Source: an uncultured Croceicoccus sp.
GTDB lineage: Bacteria; Pseudomonadota; Alphaproteobacteria; Sphingomonadales; Sphingomonadaceae
Assembly (NCBI RefSeq): GCF_947496385.1
Contig: NZ_CANMCP010000002.1
Span: forward strand, 165,035 to 229,034
Direction: 5' to 3'
DNA: 64,000 bases
Each line of letters begins with the position of its first letter. Position 1 is the first letter of the stretch. The notes beneath the pieces are model-generated. The model ran no database searches. It saw nothing but the letters and a program-made list of their open reading frames with translations, and was not told where the DNA came from. A program made the position numbers and the translations under genes. Below, in pieces: positions 14,859 to 23,298 of this stretch.

Positions 14859-15451
14859 CAGGCCGCCTCCTCGATCTCGAATTCGACCTCGAGATGATGG
14901 GCCAGCGAAATGCTCCACGACCGCTCATCGCCCAGGACAGTGCCCTCGATCATCGGCCTGGCCAGATGCACGGCCGCGCCGTCGCCAAATGGCGTCCGCA
15001 GCATCTCCGAAAGCGAGAGCACGATTTTGCCATCGGCATCCGCAACGGCCGGCGCGGCGACATTGTGAAGATAATGCTGGTCGCCATCGACGATGGACAG
15101 CCAGAACCCCTCTTTCGCCGCGTAAAACGGCGTCAGCCCGCGCAGTGCGATCGTCATGCCTTTCTGCCCCGCCCCGTCGACCACCGGGGCGCCGGGGACG
15201 CCCTGGTCGACGCCGGCGAGCTCGAACGGAATGCGCAGCCCCTCGCTCTGGGCGCGGATGAGACGCGAGACGATGACGCGCCCCTGCTCCCGCATGGGAA
15301 AGGGCGGCAGGCTGAATGCGCCGCGGTACCGATTGCCGGGCCGATCGATGCGCAGCGCCTTCGCCCCTGTCGAGGGGCGCTGCGTCGCGCCGAAATCGAT
15401 CAGCGCCGGCGTCATCGCATTGGGCACGACGCCCTTGGGCAGCTCGATCAT
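14858..15451 (-). CDS. Phage distal tail protein
   Basis: 197 residues from ATG 15451 (MIELPKGVVPNAMTPALIDF), overlapping the tape-measure stop at 15448-15450. Sequence features: TGAKALRIDRPGNRYRGAFS, GVPGAPVVDGAGQKGMTIAL, HHLEVEFEIEEAA. It matches the style of a protein found directly after the tape measure in siphovirus-type prophages of this order, so it probably forms part of the distal tail. Owing to an upstream deletion its frame is now open as far as 16165 and merges with the WYL-like gene. The 15451 start is set by the overlap and by the start of phage-like sequence. Confidence 0.6.
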   Translation of the reverse strand: MIELPKGVVPNAMTPALIDFGATQRPSTGAKALRIDRPGNRYRGAFSLPPFPMREQGRVIVSRLIRAQSEGLRIPFELAGVDQGVPGAPVVDGAGQKGMTIALRGLTPFYAAKEGFWLSIVDGDQHYLHNVAAPAVADADGKIVLSLSEMLRTPFGDGAAVHLARPMIEGTVLGDERSWSISLAHHLEVEFEIEEAA

Positions 15452-15759
15452 GCCGACATCGCCCTTTTTCGCGATCGCGCGAGACTGCTCTGCGCGCCGG
15501 CCGATCCGGCGCCCGCCGCCCGCATCGCCATTGGCGCCGCCACGCGTGCGGCGCGCCCGTCGACATGCACGTCGAAATAGGGCGTCGGCACGATCGTCAC
15601 TCGCGCCGCGCCGCCGCTCTCGCCCTTGCGAATATCCATGATCTCGCCGGCCGACACCCGCGCGATCGGATTGCCGTTGAGCGAGAGCAGGTTCTTGTCG
15701 ATGCCGGGGAAGCCCGGATACGCTTGGCACTGGCTCCGATTGCGTTGGGCCAACCGCAA
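15448..15759 (-). pseudogene. Tape-measure protein C-terminal remnant
   Basis: Only about the last 90 residues remain: PGFPGIDKNLLSLNGNPIAR, SAGEIMDIRKGESGGAARVT, VPTPYFDVHVDGRAARVAAP, ending SLARSRKRAMSA. This is the characteristic C-terminus of prophage tail-length tape-measure proteins. A tape measure is normally many hundreds of residues and is preceded by major tail and head genes. Here homology stops at about 15717, and the next sequence belongs to a WYL-like gene in another frame. The deletion junction lies within about 15717-15752. Confidence 0.65.
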
Positions 15760-16165
15760 TATCCGCCCATTCCGAAATGCCCGAAATTGCGAAGCTGCAC
15801 TCTCGCTTCATATTGAGGCAGAAACCGGTGAGTTCACTCCCGTCGCTCCGCCAATTGCCCACGGTGCGGACGGTGACGAGCTCGTATTCGTCGGTATAGG
15901 CAAACCGGATCAGGTCGCCCGACGCTCCATTTCGAAATTTGACCTTGCGGCTGACAGCGCCGCCCAGGCCGACTTTCTTCGGCACCTTCCCGAGGGGAGC
16001 GGACTCCGCACCCTCCTCCTCGCGAACCTTGTCGGCTCTCGACTGCCGCCATTTCCCGAAGGCTTCGCTGCCCGCCGCAAGAGCAACCTTGGCGGCACGA
16101 TGCGCCCGTTCGTCCTGAGCGATCTTGGTCGCAGCCGCCAATAGGACGGGAATCGGAACGGGCAC
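15752..16165 (-). pseudogene. WYL-like protein fused out of frame to tape measure
   Basis: GTG at 16165, four bases after the nuclease stop, starts a basic helical N-terminus (residues 1-60). Then comes VKFRNGASGDLIRFAYTDEY, ELVTVRTVGNWRSDGSELTG and FCLNMKRECSFAISGISEWA, which has the strand pattern of WYL-type ligand-sensing barrels (weak resemblance). At about residue 138 it loses its own ending. The frame runs antiparallel to nothing meaningful through the tape-measure remnant and then continues in frame into the tail gene, giving a chimeric 435-codon ORF. The original C-terminus and stop are missing. Confidence 0.4.
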
Positions 16166-16168
16166 CGC

Positions 16169-17194
16169 TTAGGCTTCCAGTTCAGCCAGCCGCGCAAGAA
16201 TTGCATCAGCGTGCTTGTAAATATCGGTCGGACCCGACACCGAATGACGGTTCTCTTCCTTACCCACGAAGACTCCGAAATGGCGTGCGGTCTGGCTGTT
16301 GAAATGCATGCGGGCAATCGTGCGCCTGTTGTTGTCATCGAGCAAAACAGCGCAATAGGATTTGGCATCACGCATCACGACGCGCTCGGGATCGACCTCC
16401 TTCGAGCAGATGGCGCGAATAATATTGAACCCGTCGATCTCGACCTGCGTTGTCTCAATACCATCTGATGCGTCAATTTCTTCAGGTTGCTCGGGTTCGA
16501 CTTCCCCGCCGCCCCGGATCGCGTTTTCAAGCCGCTCGTTCACCCCGTCCCGAATGATCGCAGAGATACCCTGCGCGATGGCGTTTGAAAACTTCTCACG
16601 AACTGCTTCTGTCAGGCGCCCGTCATGCAAACGGCCTGCGATCATCTTTACGAATTCGTCGGAGGGTTGGGCAAACTCGTCCCGCAAGGCCTTCGAAACC
16701 TGCGATTGCAGTTTCAGGTTTCCGGCCTGCCTGACGATGCGGTCGAGATCGAAATCCGATCGTTCAAATGCGGCCACATGTTTCAAATCGGTCGAACGGT
16801 AGGCGTCGAGATCGAAGGTCAGGAAGGGCTTGTCGTCCATCATGTTCGCCCGATCGGAATCGGTGAAGAACTTGTAAACGATCCCATTGGTGAGCAACGC
16901 CACGCGAGCATTTGTCGCCGCGAAATAACGATAAAGCTGGCTCGCGTGCTTGATCGACAATTCGCTGGCGACGGGCTTGCATTCGATCAGCATCTGCACC
17001 TCACCACCGATACAGATCGCGTAATCGACCTTTTCGCCTTTTTTCGTCCCAACATCGCAGGTGAACTCCGGCACGACCTCGGACGGATTGAAAATATCGT
17101 AACCCAAGGCGCGGAGAAACGGCAGGACCAGCGTCGTTTTCGAGGCTTCCTCGGTCTGCAAAATCTCACGATGCTTCCGTAACGTCGCCTGCAA
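16169..17194 (-). CDS. Standalone HsdR-N-like restriction nuclease
   Basis: 341 residues from TTG 17194. Residues 1-130 match the type I restriction R-subunit N-terminal nuclease fold: ASKTTLVLPFLRALGYDIF, EVVPEFTCDVGTKKGEKVDY, then LIECKPV, giving D57, E71 and K73 as an intact PD-(D/E)xK site. No helicase domain follows. The C-terminal 90 residues form a separate beta-rich domain (VEIDGFNIIRAICSKEVDPE). Such short HsdR-like proteins are common beside prophages and defence genes. The frame stays open to 17215 without ATG, so the native start appears lost at the junction with the receptor fragment. Visibly less GC-rich than its neighbours, suggesting transfer. Confidence 0.7.
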   Translation of the reverse strand: MQATLRKHREILQTEEASKTTLVLPFLRALGYDIFNPSEVVPEFTCDVGTKKGEKVDYAICIGGEVQMLIECKPVASELSIKHASQLYRYFAATNARVALLTNGIVYKFFTDSDRANMMDDKPFLTFDLDAYRSTDLKHVAAFERSDFDLDRIVRQAGNLKLQSQVSKALRDEFAQPSDEFVKMIAGRLHDGRLTEAVREKFSNAIAQGISAIIRDGVNERLENAIRGGGEVEPEQPEEIDASDGIETTQVEIDGFNIIRAICSKEVDPERVVMRDAKSYCAVLLDDNNRRTIARMHFNSQTARHFGVFVGKEENRHSVSGPTDIYKHADAILARLAELEA

Positions 17195-17201
17195 ATCAGC
17201 G

Positions 17202-17627
17202 ATGCTCGATTCAAATTACAACGACACGAAAGTGACGAGCCAGAACAGCGCCACCGTTGCCAATGAAACGCAGCGTCGCATTTTCGAGGAACGCTTGCCC
17301 AAACATAATGCGACCGCCGCGCTCGGCTACGATCTGGGGCGTTTTTCGGTCAATCTCAACGGCCGGTATTACGGTCCGTGGACCGATAGCAGCGGCAATG
17401 CGACGGGCGATATATTTCAACGTTTCGGGTCGATGGTGCTGTTCGATGCATCACTCAGCGCGCGTCTGGGCGAACATGTGGGCCTGACGATCGGTGCCGA
17501 AAACCTGTTCGACAGCTATCCCGACGAGGCAACGTTTCAGGCCAATCGCGGCCTCATCTATTCGCGCAATGCGCCCTACGATACCGATGGCGGGCTGTAT
17601 TACGTGCGGCTCGGGCTGGATTTCTGA
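17202..17627 (+). pseudogene. TonB-dependent receptor C-terminal fragment
   Basis: About 140 residues ending in the outer-membrane signature YYVRLGLDF (C-terminal aromatic). The strands match the last beta-barrel part of TonB-dependent receptors: NATAALGYDLGRFSVNLNGR, YYGPWTDSSGNATGDIFQRF, LTIGAENLFDSYPDEATFQA. The plug and most of the barrel (about 600 or more residues) are missing. To the left the sequence immediately becomes the 5' end of the opposing nuclease gene. It cannot make a functional receptor. The aminotransferase downstream overlaps its stop, so the two were an operon before the break. Confidence 0.85.
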
Positions 17628-18931
17628 TGCGATCGGCAATCGACCGACGCCGTGTCCTTGGCGGTGTGGCGACCGGGATCGGCGGCGTGGCGGGGGGCGG
17701 CGGGCTGGCCGCGCCGCTCCGCGCCGCGGTCGCCCGTTCGCCGGTTCCGGACGCGGGGGACGAGCAATACTGGGCGCGGATCGCGGCGCAATATGACGTG
17801 ACCGACGATGTGACTCAGCTCGAAAACGGCAATTGGGGCATGATGGCCCGTCCGGTGCTCGCCACGTATCAGGAGCACGTCGCGAGAGTGAATCGCGACA
17901 CCAGCTTCTATGCGCGGCGCGGCATGGGCGCAGACCTCAGGCAGGTCCGCGAGCAGGTCGCGCGCTTCCTGCGCGCCGATGTCGAGGAGATCGTATTCAC
18001 CCGCAACGCGACCGAGGCGTTGAAGGCGCTGATCGGCGGATATAACCGGATCGGCGCTGGCGAGGCGGCGCTGATCGCGGATCTCGATTACGACAGCATG
18101 CAGGACGCGATGGTATCGGCCATGGCGCGGCGCGGGGCCGAAATCGTTCGCATCGCCCTGCCCGAACCGGCAAGCCATGCCAACATACTCGCCGCCTACG
18201 AAGCGGCTTTCGATCGGCATCCGCGGCTCCGGCTCGTGCTTTTGACGCATATAAGCCACCGGACCGGCCTGCAAATTCCGGTGCGGGACATCGTGGCCAT
18301 GGCGCGCGAACGCGGCATCGATGCCATCGTCGATGCCGCACACAGCCTGGGTCAGGTCGATTTCGCTCTCCCCGATCTCGACGCCGATTTCGTGGGCCTG
18401 AACCTGCACAAATGGATCGGGGCGCCGCTTGGCGTGGGGGCCGCCTATATCCGGCGCGGCCGCATCGCCGCCATCGATCCCGATATCGCCGATGACGACC
18501 CCGGTTCGGGTGCCATCGATTCGCGCGTCCATACAGGGACCCTCGATTTCGCCGCCTTGTTGAGCGTTCCCGCCGCCCTCCGGTTTCAGGAGACGATCAC
18601 GGCGCCGCGCCGTGCCGCGCGGCTGCGGGCGCTACGCAACCGCTGGGTCGCGGGGGTGCGCGAGGATCGCGATATCGAGGTGCTGACCCCCGACGACCCG
18701 CGGATGCATGCGGGCATGACCGCGTTCCGGATGCGGGGGCAAACCTCGGCGCACGAGAACCGCGCTCTGGCCGCGCAATTGCTCGACCGGTTCGGAATAT
18801 TCACCGTCCTGCGCACCGGATTGGACAGCGGTGCCTGCGTACGGGTTACGCCGGCGCTGTTCAATTCGATGGCGGACGTCGACGCGCTGGCCGGCGCGCT
18901 GCGCCAGATTGCCGAGGAACGACGCGCGTGA
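17627..18931 (+). CDS. Tat-exported class V aminotransferase (isopenicillin N epimerase-like)
   Basis: 434 residues from ATG 17627. The N-terminus has a twin-arginine-type signal (DRRRVLGGVATGIGG, then a hydrophobic stretch and AAPLRAA), so export to the periplasm is likely. The rest is a PLP-dependent class V fold: RNATEALKALIGGYN, VDAAHSLGQVDF (PLP-ring aspartate) and GLNLHKWIGAPLG (Schiff-base lysine), close to CefD/isopenicillin N epimerase-like enzymes. The substrate is unknown. It follows a TonB-receptor fragment, and such pairs suggest processing of an imported peptide or siderophore. If the receptor promoter was lost by the breakpoint, expression may be altered. A terminator follows. 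Confidence 0.8.
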   Translation: MRSAIDRRRVLGGVATGIGGVAGGGGLAAPLRAAVARSPVPDAGDEQYWARIAAQYDVTDDVTQLENGNWGMMARPVLATYQEHVARVNRDTSFYARRGMGADLRQVREQVARFLRADVEEIVFTRNATEALKALIGGYNRIGAGEAALIADLDYDSMQDAMVSAMARRGAEIVRIALPEPASHANILAAYEAAFDRHPRLRLVLLTHISHRTGLQIPVRDIVAMARERGIDAIVDAAHSLGQVDFALPDLDADFVGLNLHKWIGAPLGVGAAYIRRGRIAAIDPDIADDDPGSGAIDSRVHTGTLDFAALLSVPAALRFQETITAPRRAARLRALRNRWVAGVREDRDIEVLTPDDPRMHAGMTAFRMRGQTSAHENRALAAQLLDRFGIFTVLRTGLDSGACVRVTPALFNSMADVDALAGALRQIAEERRA

Positions 18932-18958
18932 TCCCGCGTCGCGCTGTCCTAATAAGCG

Positions 18959-18991
18959 AGAGGGCCCGGCGCATCAGCGACCGGGCCCTCT
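18959..18991. terminator. Bidirectional-looking hairpin terminator
   Basis: AGAGGGCCCGG (18959-18969) pairs with CCGGGCCCTCT (18981-18991) across an 11-base loop, between the convergent aminotransferase and the secreted-protein gene. Only short T runs flank it (TGTCG on the plus side). Confidence 0.65.
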
Positions 18992-19004
18992 GTCGTTTAC
19001 GGGA

Positions 19005-19415
19005 TCAGCGGCCGCCCTCGGCGTTGTTGCCCTGCTGCTCGCTTGCGGCCTTGGCCTGCGCTTCGGCCTGCATCCGCATGCCCACCTCGGTCAGGCGATT
19101 GCCGAAGCTCTTGGCGAGCGGCTGACACTCGGCATTGGCGGCGGGAAGATCGCCGATAATCGTCGGCAATGCGTCATAGCTCATCACGTCGCCGATCTTC
19201 TTGCCCGAGGACGCTTCGTAACGCCCCATGAAATAGGCCATGACCATGCCAATTCCGCGCTTCTGCTCCGGGTCCTGCGCCTGCTCGCTGGCGAGAAGCG
19301 CCCACGCCGCACAGCGCAGGTTTTCCTCTGCGCCGTCCTGCGCGGCGGCCGGCATTGCCGACAGGGCGAGCGGGGCCGCCAATGCGGTCATGGCGAGTTT
19401 CGTGATGGTCTTCAT
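19005..19415 (-). CDS. Small secreted protein, unknown function
   Basis: 136 residues from ATG 19415. A clear Sec signal peptide (KLAMTALAAPLALSAMPAAA, cleavage likely after AAA/AQD) predicts periplasmic location. The mature part is helical with two cysteines (LRCAAW and AECQPL) and a Gln/Ala-rich tail (RMQAEAQAKAASEQQGNNAE). An in-frame extension upstream of the signal peptide is not credible. Similar small proteins are found in Sphingomonadales without known role. Single-gene unit before a strong hairpin. Confidence 0.65.
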   Translation of the reverse strand: MKTITKLAMTALAAPLALSAMPAAAQDGAEENLRCAAWALLASEQAQDPEQKRGIGMVMAYFMGRYEASSGKKIGDVMSYDALPTIIGDLPAANAECQPLAKSFGNRLTEVGMRMQAEAQAKAASEQQGNNAEGGR

Positions 19416-19535
19416 AAGATAATCTCCGTTTCGTTGGCCGCGCCATAGGAAATCGCGGCGCATAACCCAAGGGCCATGCACCGCGAATGGACGGAAACAG
19501 ATTGCGCGCCGATGAAGCGCCGGATTTTTAATCCG

Positions 19536-20672
19536 TCAGACCCGCATCGGCATCAGCACGTAAAGCGCCGGACTGTCCGAATTCTGCCGGATCAGCGTGG
19601 GCGCACCGGCATCGGCGAGGTGCAGTTCGACATTATCGCCCTCGATCTGGGCGAGAATATCCTTCAGATAATTGGCATTGAACCCGATCTCCAGCCCCTC
19701 GGCGCTGTAATCGGCGGCCAGTTCCTCCGCCGCCGTGCCATTGTCGGGGCTGGTCACCGAAAGCGTGACGCGATCCTGGTCGAGCGCCATCTTCACCGCG
19801 CGGGTCTTTTCCGTGGCGATGGTGGCCACCCGGTCCACGCCGGAGAAAAAGCTCTTGGGATCGAGCTTCAGCAGCTTGTCGTTGCCGGTCGGGATCACGC
19901 GGCTGTAATCGGGGAACGTCCCGTCGATCAGCTTGCTGGTGAGCACGATGCCGCCCTCCCCGCCCATGGTGAAGCGGATCTTGGACGCGGACAGATCGAC
20001 CTCCACATTGGTGTCGAGCGATTCTTCGAGCAGCTTGCGCAATTCGGCGACGCATTTGCGCGGCACGATGACGTCGGGCATCCCCTCCGCCCCGTCCGGA
20101 CGCGCCAGGGTAAAGCGTGCGAGGCGGTGCCCGTCGGTCGCCGCCGCCTTCAACACAGGTTGCCCGCCCGGTCCGTCCTCGGCCACGTGGAAGAAAATGC
20201 CATTGAGGTAGTAACGCGTCTCTTCGGTCGAAATCGCGAAGCGGGTCCGGTCGATGAGCTGCGCCAGCGTGGCGGCCGGAATCTCGAAACTGGTCGGCAG
20301 GTCGCCTTCGACGATGGTCGGAAAATCGTCACGCGGCAGGGTGGGAAGCTGAAACCGGCTGCGCCCCGCCTTTACCACCATGCGATTGTCCGCGGTTTCC
20401 AGGCTGACCTGCGAACCGTCGGGCAATTTGCGCGCGATGTCGAACAACAGATGCGCCGACACGGTGATCGCGCCCGCGCTTTCGACGCTGGCCGCGCTCA
20501 TCGTTTCGACGACCTGCAGATCGAGGTCGGTGGCCATGACCTTCACCCCGCCATCGGACGACGCATCGATCAGCACGTTGGACAGGATGGGGATGGTATT
20601 GCGCCGCTCCACCACCGATTGCACGTGGCTGAGACTGTGCAGCAGGGTCGCGCGTTCGATAGTGGCCTTCAT
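19536..20672 (-). CDS. dnaN: DNA polymerase III beta sliding clamp
   Basis: 378 residues from ATG 20672 (MKATIERATLLHSLSHVQSV), the usual length for DnaN. Three repeated clamp domains are visible: VVERRNTIPILSNVLIDASS, ISTEETRYYLNGIFFHV with AAATDGHRLA, and EIGFNANYLKDILAQI ending with the conserved YVLMPMRV. It forms the dimeric ring that holds polymerase III on DNA. It is not next to dnaA or recF here, as is usual in this order. No frame disruption. An upstream extension to 20738 lacks clamp similarity. Confidence 0.97.
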   Translation of the reverse strand: MKATIERATLLHSLSHVQSVVERRNTIPILSNVLIDASSDGGVKVMATDLDLQVVETMSAASVESAGAITVSAHLLFDIARKLPDGSQVSLETADNRMVVKAGRSRFQLPTLPRDDFPTIVEGDLPTSFEIPAATLAQLIDRTRFAISTEETRYYLNGIFFHVAEDGPGGQPVLKAAATDGHRLARFTLARPDGAEGMPDVIVPRKCVAELRKLLEESLDTNVEVDLSASKIRFTMGGEGGIVLTSKLIDGTFPDYSRVIPTGNDKLLKLDPKSFFSGVDRVATIATEKTRAVKMALDQDRVTLSVTSPDNGTAAEELAADYSAEGLEIGFNANYLKDILAQIEGDNVELHLADAGAPTLIRQNSDSPALYVLMPMRV

Positions 20673-20829
20673 TATACTCAATTCCCCCTGTGCCCGGCGG
20701 CGGACATGCGCGGTGCGGGCAAAGTTCAATACGGCCAAACTTTCTTAGCGCCCACGCGCATCGGGGCAAGGCGAACACACCGGGAACGCCGCGATTCGAT
20801 TGCGTTTTGCGCGGAGTTTTCCCCCGCTG

Positions 20830-22269
20830 TCAGCGGAACGGCGGCTCGTTGAACGCGCGCAGCTTGCGGCTGTGGAGCCGAGTGCCTTCCTCACGCAGCA
20901 GGTCGCAGGTGCGGATGCCGATCTGCAGATGCGCGCCGATGGCCTCCTCGTAAAACTTGTTGGCCTGCCCCGGCAGCTTGATCTCGCCATGGATCGGCTT
21001 GTCCGACACGCAGAGCAGCGTCCCGTAAGGCACGCGGAAACGATAGCCCTGCGCCGCGATGGTGGCACTTTCCATGTCGATACCGACCGCGCGCGACAGC
21101 GAGAGACGGCGCGCCGTCGTGCTGATCTGCAATTCCCAGTTGCGGTCGTCGGTCGTGACCACCGTGCCGGTCCGCATCCGCTGCTTGAGGCTGGCCCCCT
21201 CGGTCCCGCTCACATCCTCGGCCGCGGCGGCAAGCGCCTGCTGCACCTCGGCAATCGCGGGCAAAGGAATTTCGGGCGGCAGCACCGCATCCAGCACGTG
21301 ATCATCGCGCAGATAGGCATGGGCGAGCACGTAATCGCCGATCTTCTGCGTCGGGCGCAAGCCGCCGCAATGCCCGATCATCAGCCACGCCTCAGGCCGC
21401 AACACGGCGAGATGGTCGGTAATCGTCTTCGCATTCGACGGCCCGACGCCGATGTTGACGAGCGTGATGCCGCTACGCCCTTCACCGATGAGGTGGTAGG
21501 CGGGCATCTGGTGCCGCCGCCACGCCGTATCGGAGAGAAGCCCGCGCGCGCCCGTCGTCTCTTGATCGATGAACAATCCGCCCGCCCCGGCGAGCGCCTG
21601 ATACCGCCCCTGCCCGACCTGCGTGCCGGCCCATTCGACGAATTCGTCGACATAGCGGTGATAATTGGTGAACAGCACGTATTTCTGAAAATGGTCGGGA
21701 TCGGTGCCCGTGTAATGCGCGAGGCGTGCCAGGCTGAAATCCGTGCGCAACCCGTCGAACAGCGACAGCGGCATCGGATCGTCCGGATTGCCGATCTCGA
21801 ACCCGTCGGCAAGTTCATCCCCGATCAGCGCCAGATCGGTCGACGGAAAATGCCGCGCCAGCAATTGCGGGCTGACCCCGGCAAGATCGCGGCCCGCATT
21901 GCCGTCGAGGACGTAGGGAAACGGGATTTCCTGCCGCGAACGCTTCACGTCCACCTCGACCGGATAATCGGCGAGGATGAGCGAAAGCTGCTCCCGCAGA
22001 TATTCGGCGAACAACCGCGGCCGGGTTACGGTGGTGTTGTAATGCCCCCGCCGGTTGAGCCGCCCGAACGCGCGCGAAATATCCGACGGATCGCCATCCC
22101 CCTTATAGGTGAGGCGCAGTTCGGGGTAGCAATAGCTGCCATCGCTTCGCCGGGTGGAGGATGGCAGGCTGCCATCATTGGCAAAGGCGGCAATGTCGGC
22201 GCGGAGCCGTTCGACCGCCTCGTCGTGCAGGCGGGTCAGTTCGGCAATGATCGTGTGGGGCGTATCCAT
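20830..22269 (-). CDS. amn: AMP nucleosidase
   Basis: 479 residues from ATG 22269. The N-terminal regulatory domain (residues 1-200, with GSYCYPELRLTYKGDG and GHYNTTVTRP) is followed by a nucleoside-phosphorylase-like catalytic domain: TLVNIGVGPSNAKTITDHLA, WLMIGHCGGLRPTQKIGDYV, VGIDMESATIAAQGYRFRVP, YGTLLCVSDKPIHGEIKLPG. It hydrolyses AMP to adenine and ribose 5-phosphate, adjusting adenylate pools. Full family length and intact motifs. Stands alone between dnaN and the ribosomal operon. Confidence 0.95.
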   Translation of the reverse strand: MDTPHTIIAELTRLHDEAVERLRADIAAFANDGSLPSSTRRSDGSYCYPELRLTYKGDGDPSDISRAFGRLNRRGHYNTTVTRPRLFAEYLREQLSLILADYPVEVDVKRSRQEIPFPYVLDGNAGRDLAGVSPQLLARHFPSTDLALIGDELADGFEIGNPDDPMPLSLFDGLRTDFSLARLAHYTGTDPDHFQKYVLFTNYHRYVDEFVEWAGTQVGQGRYQALAGAGGLFIDQETTGARGLLSDTAWRRHQMPAYHLIGEGRSGITLVNIGVGPSNAKTITDHLAVLRPEAWLMIGHCGGLRPTQKIGDYVLAHAYLRDDHVLDAVLPPEIPLPAIAEVQQALAAAAEDVSGTEGASLKQRMRTGTVVTTDDRNWELQISTTARRLSLSRAVGIDMESATIAAQGYRFRVPYGTLLCVSDKPIHGEIKLPGQANKFYEEAIGAHLQIGIRTCDLLREEGTRLHSRKLRAFNEPPFR

Positions 22270-22375
22270 CGGCGGCAGATAGCCCGCAATATCCTACATT
22301 TCAAAGGCAGACTGCACCGTTTTTCGATCCACGCCGATTCCGGCATGAAGCACAATTCCGCGATCGGATACGAAA

Positions 22376-22413
22376 ACGGGCGCGGCATCCATCCGGATAC
22401 CGCGCCCGTCTTT
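22376..22413. terminator. Terminator at the end of the rpsF-rpsR-rplI operon
   Basis: ACGGGCGCGG (22376-22385) pairs with CCGCGCCCGT (22400-22409). Reading the minus strand the hairpin is followed by TTTTC, and reading plus by CTTTTC, so it can act both ways. It lies about 30 bases past the rplI stop. The rest of 22270-22440 has no gene. Confidence 0.75.
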
Positions 22414-22440
22414 TCCAACCAACGGCCGAAAAGCGACCGA

Positions 22441-23061
22441 TCAGGCCTGCTCTTCGCCCTCGGCTTCGTCTTCTGCGGATTCTTCCGGCTCGCCGGCGAT
22501 TTCGCCCGGCTCGGCATTTGGATCACGCTCTTCGGTGAAGCCGCCGGTGTTCTGCGATTCTTCTTCGAACATCTGCGCCATCACGTCGATGCCCTGCGCC
22601 TGCAGCTCGGCTTCGTCGTCCGAACGGGCGACATTGGCCTTCACCGTGACGCTGACTTCGGGGTGAAGCACGACGCGCACGTCGAACATGCCGATCGTCT
22701 TGATCGGGCCGTCGAGCACGATCTGCGACTTGTTCACCTCGTGGCCCTTTTCGGTCAGGGCCGCGGCGATGTCGCGCACGTTGACCGAACCGTAAAGCTG
22801 ACCCGAGTTGGACGACGCACGGATGAGGACGATTTCCTCGCCGTCGATCTTCTTGCCCTGTGCTTCGGCAGCGGTGCGCTTTTCGGCGTTTTCGGCTTCG
22901 AGCCGTTCGCGATTCGCCTCGAACACCTTGCGGTTCGATTCGTTGGCGCGAAGGGCCTTCTTATTGGGGAGCAGGAAATTGCGCGCGTAGCCGTCCTTGA
23001 CGGACACGACGTCGCCGATGCTGCCCAGCTTCTCGATACGTTCGAGGAGGATGATATCCAT
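22441..23061 (-). CDS. rplI: 50S ribosomal protein L9 with acidic tail
   Basis: 206 residues from ATG 23061 (MDIILLERIEKLGSIGDVVS). The N-terminal RNA-binding domain (DGYARNFLLPNKKALRA), the connecting long helix (RKVFEANRERLEAENAEKRT) and the C-terminal domain (GSVNVRDIAAAL, RVVLHPEVSVTVKANVA) are all present. After about residue 150 there is a Glu/Asp-rich extension of roughly 55 residues not found in the basic ~150-residue form, typical for Sphingomonadales. Last gene of the operon, 12 bases after rpsR. Confidence 0.97.
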   Translation of the reverse strand: MDIILLERIEKLGSIGDVVSVKDGYARNFLLPNKKALRANESNRKVFEANRERLEAENAEKRTAAEAQGKKIDGEEIVLIRASSNSGQLYGSVNVRDIAAALTEKGHEVNKSQIVLDGPIKTIGMFDVRVVLHPEVSVTVKANVARSDDEAELQAQGIDVMAQMFEEESQNTGGFTEERDPNAEPGEIAGEPEESAEDEAEGEEQA

Positions 23062-23073
23062 GGGTTTTCCTCC

Positions 23074-23298
23074 TTACTTCACGATATAGGGCAGCAGGCC
23101 GATGTGGCGTGCGCGCTTGATCGCCTTCGACAGCTCGCGCTGCTTCTTGGCGGACACCGCGGTGATGCGGCTGGGAACGATCTTGCCACGCTCGGACATG
23201 AAGCCCTGCAGCAGGCGCACGTCCTTGTAATCGATGGCGGGCGCGTTCTTTGCGGAGAACGGGCAGCTCTTGCGACGACGGAAGAAAGGACGGGCCAT
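23074..23298 (-). CDS. rpsR: 30S ribosomal protein S18
   Basis: 74 residues from ATG 23298, which overlaps the rpsF stop (TAATG). Sequence [73 protein letters not shown] is a complete S18. It binds with S6 on the 30S platform. Middle gene of the rpsF-rpsR-rplI operon. Confidence 0.98.
   Translation of the reverse strand: MARPFFRRRKSCPFSAKNAPAIDYKDVRLLQGFMSERGKIVPSRITAVSAKKQRELSKAIKRARHIGLLPYIVK

Noticed and set aside
8192..16165. Gene transfer agent rather than prophage
   Set aside because: Integrases, primase, spanin/SAR lysis cassette and J-like tail tip fit a siphovirus-type prophage. No GTA head or portal genes are present, and GTA loci in relatives are not next to integrases.
15740..16165. 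A genuine 435-residue WYL-tail fusion protein running to 14858
   Set aside because: The middle third is the out-of-frame tape-measure coding sequence, rich in arginine with no fold features. The tail protein has its own overlapping start at 15451.
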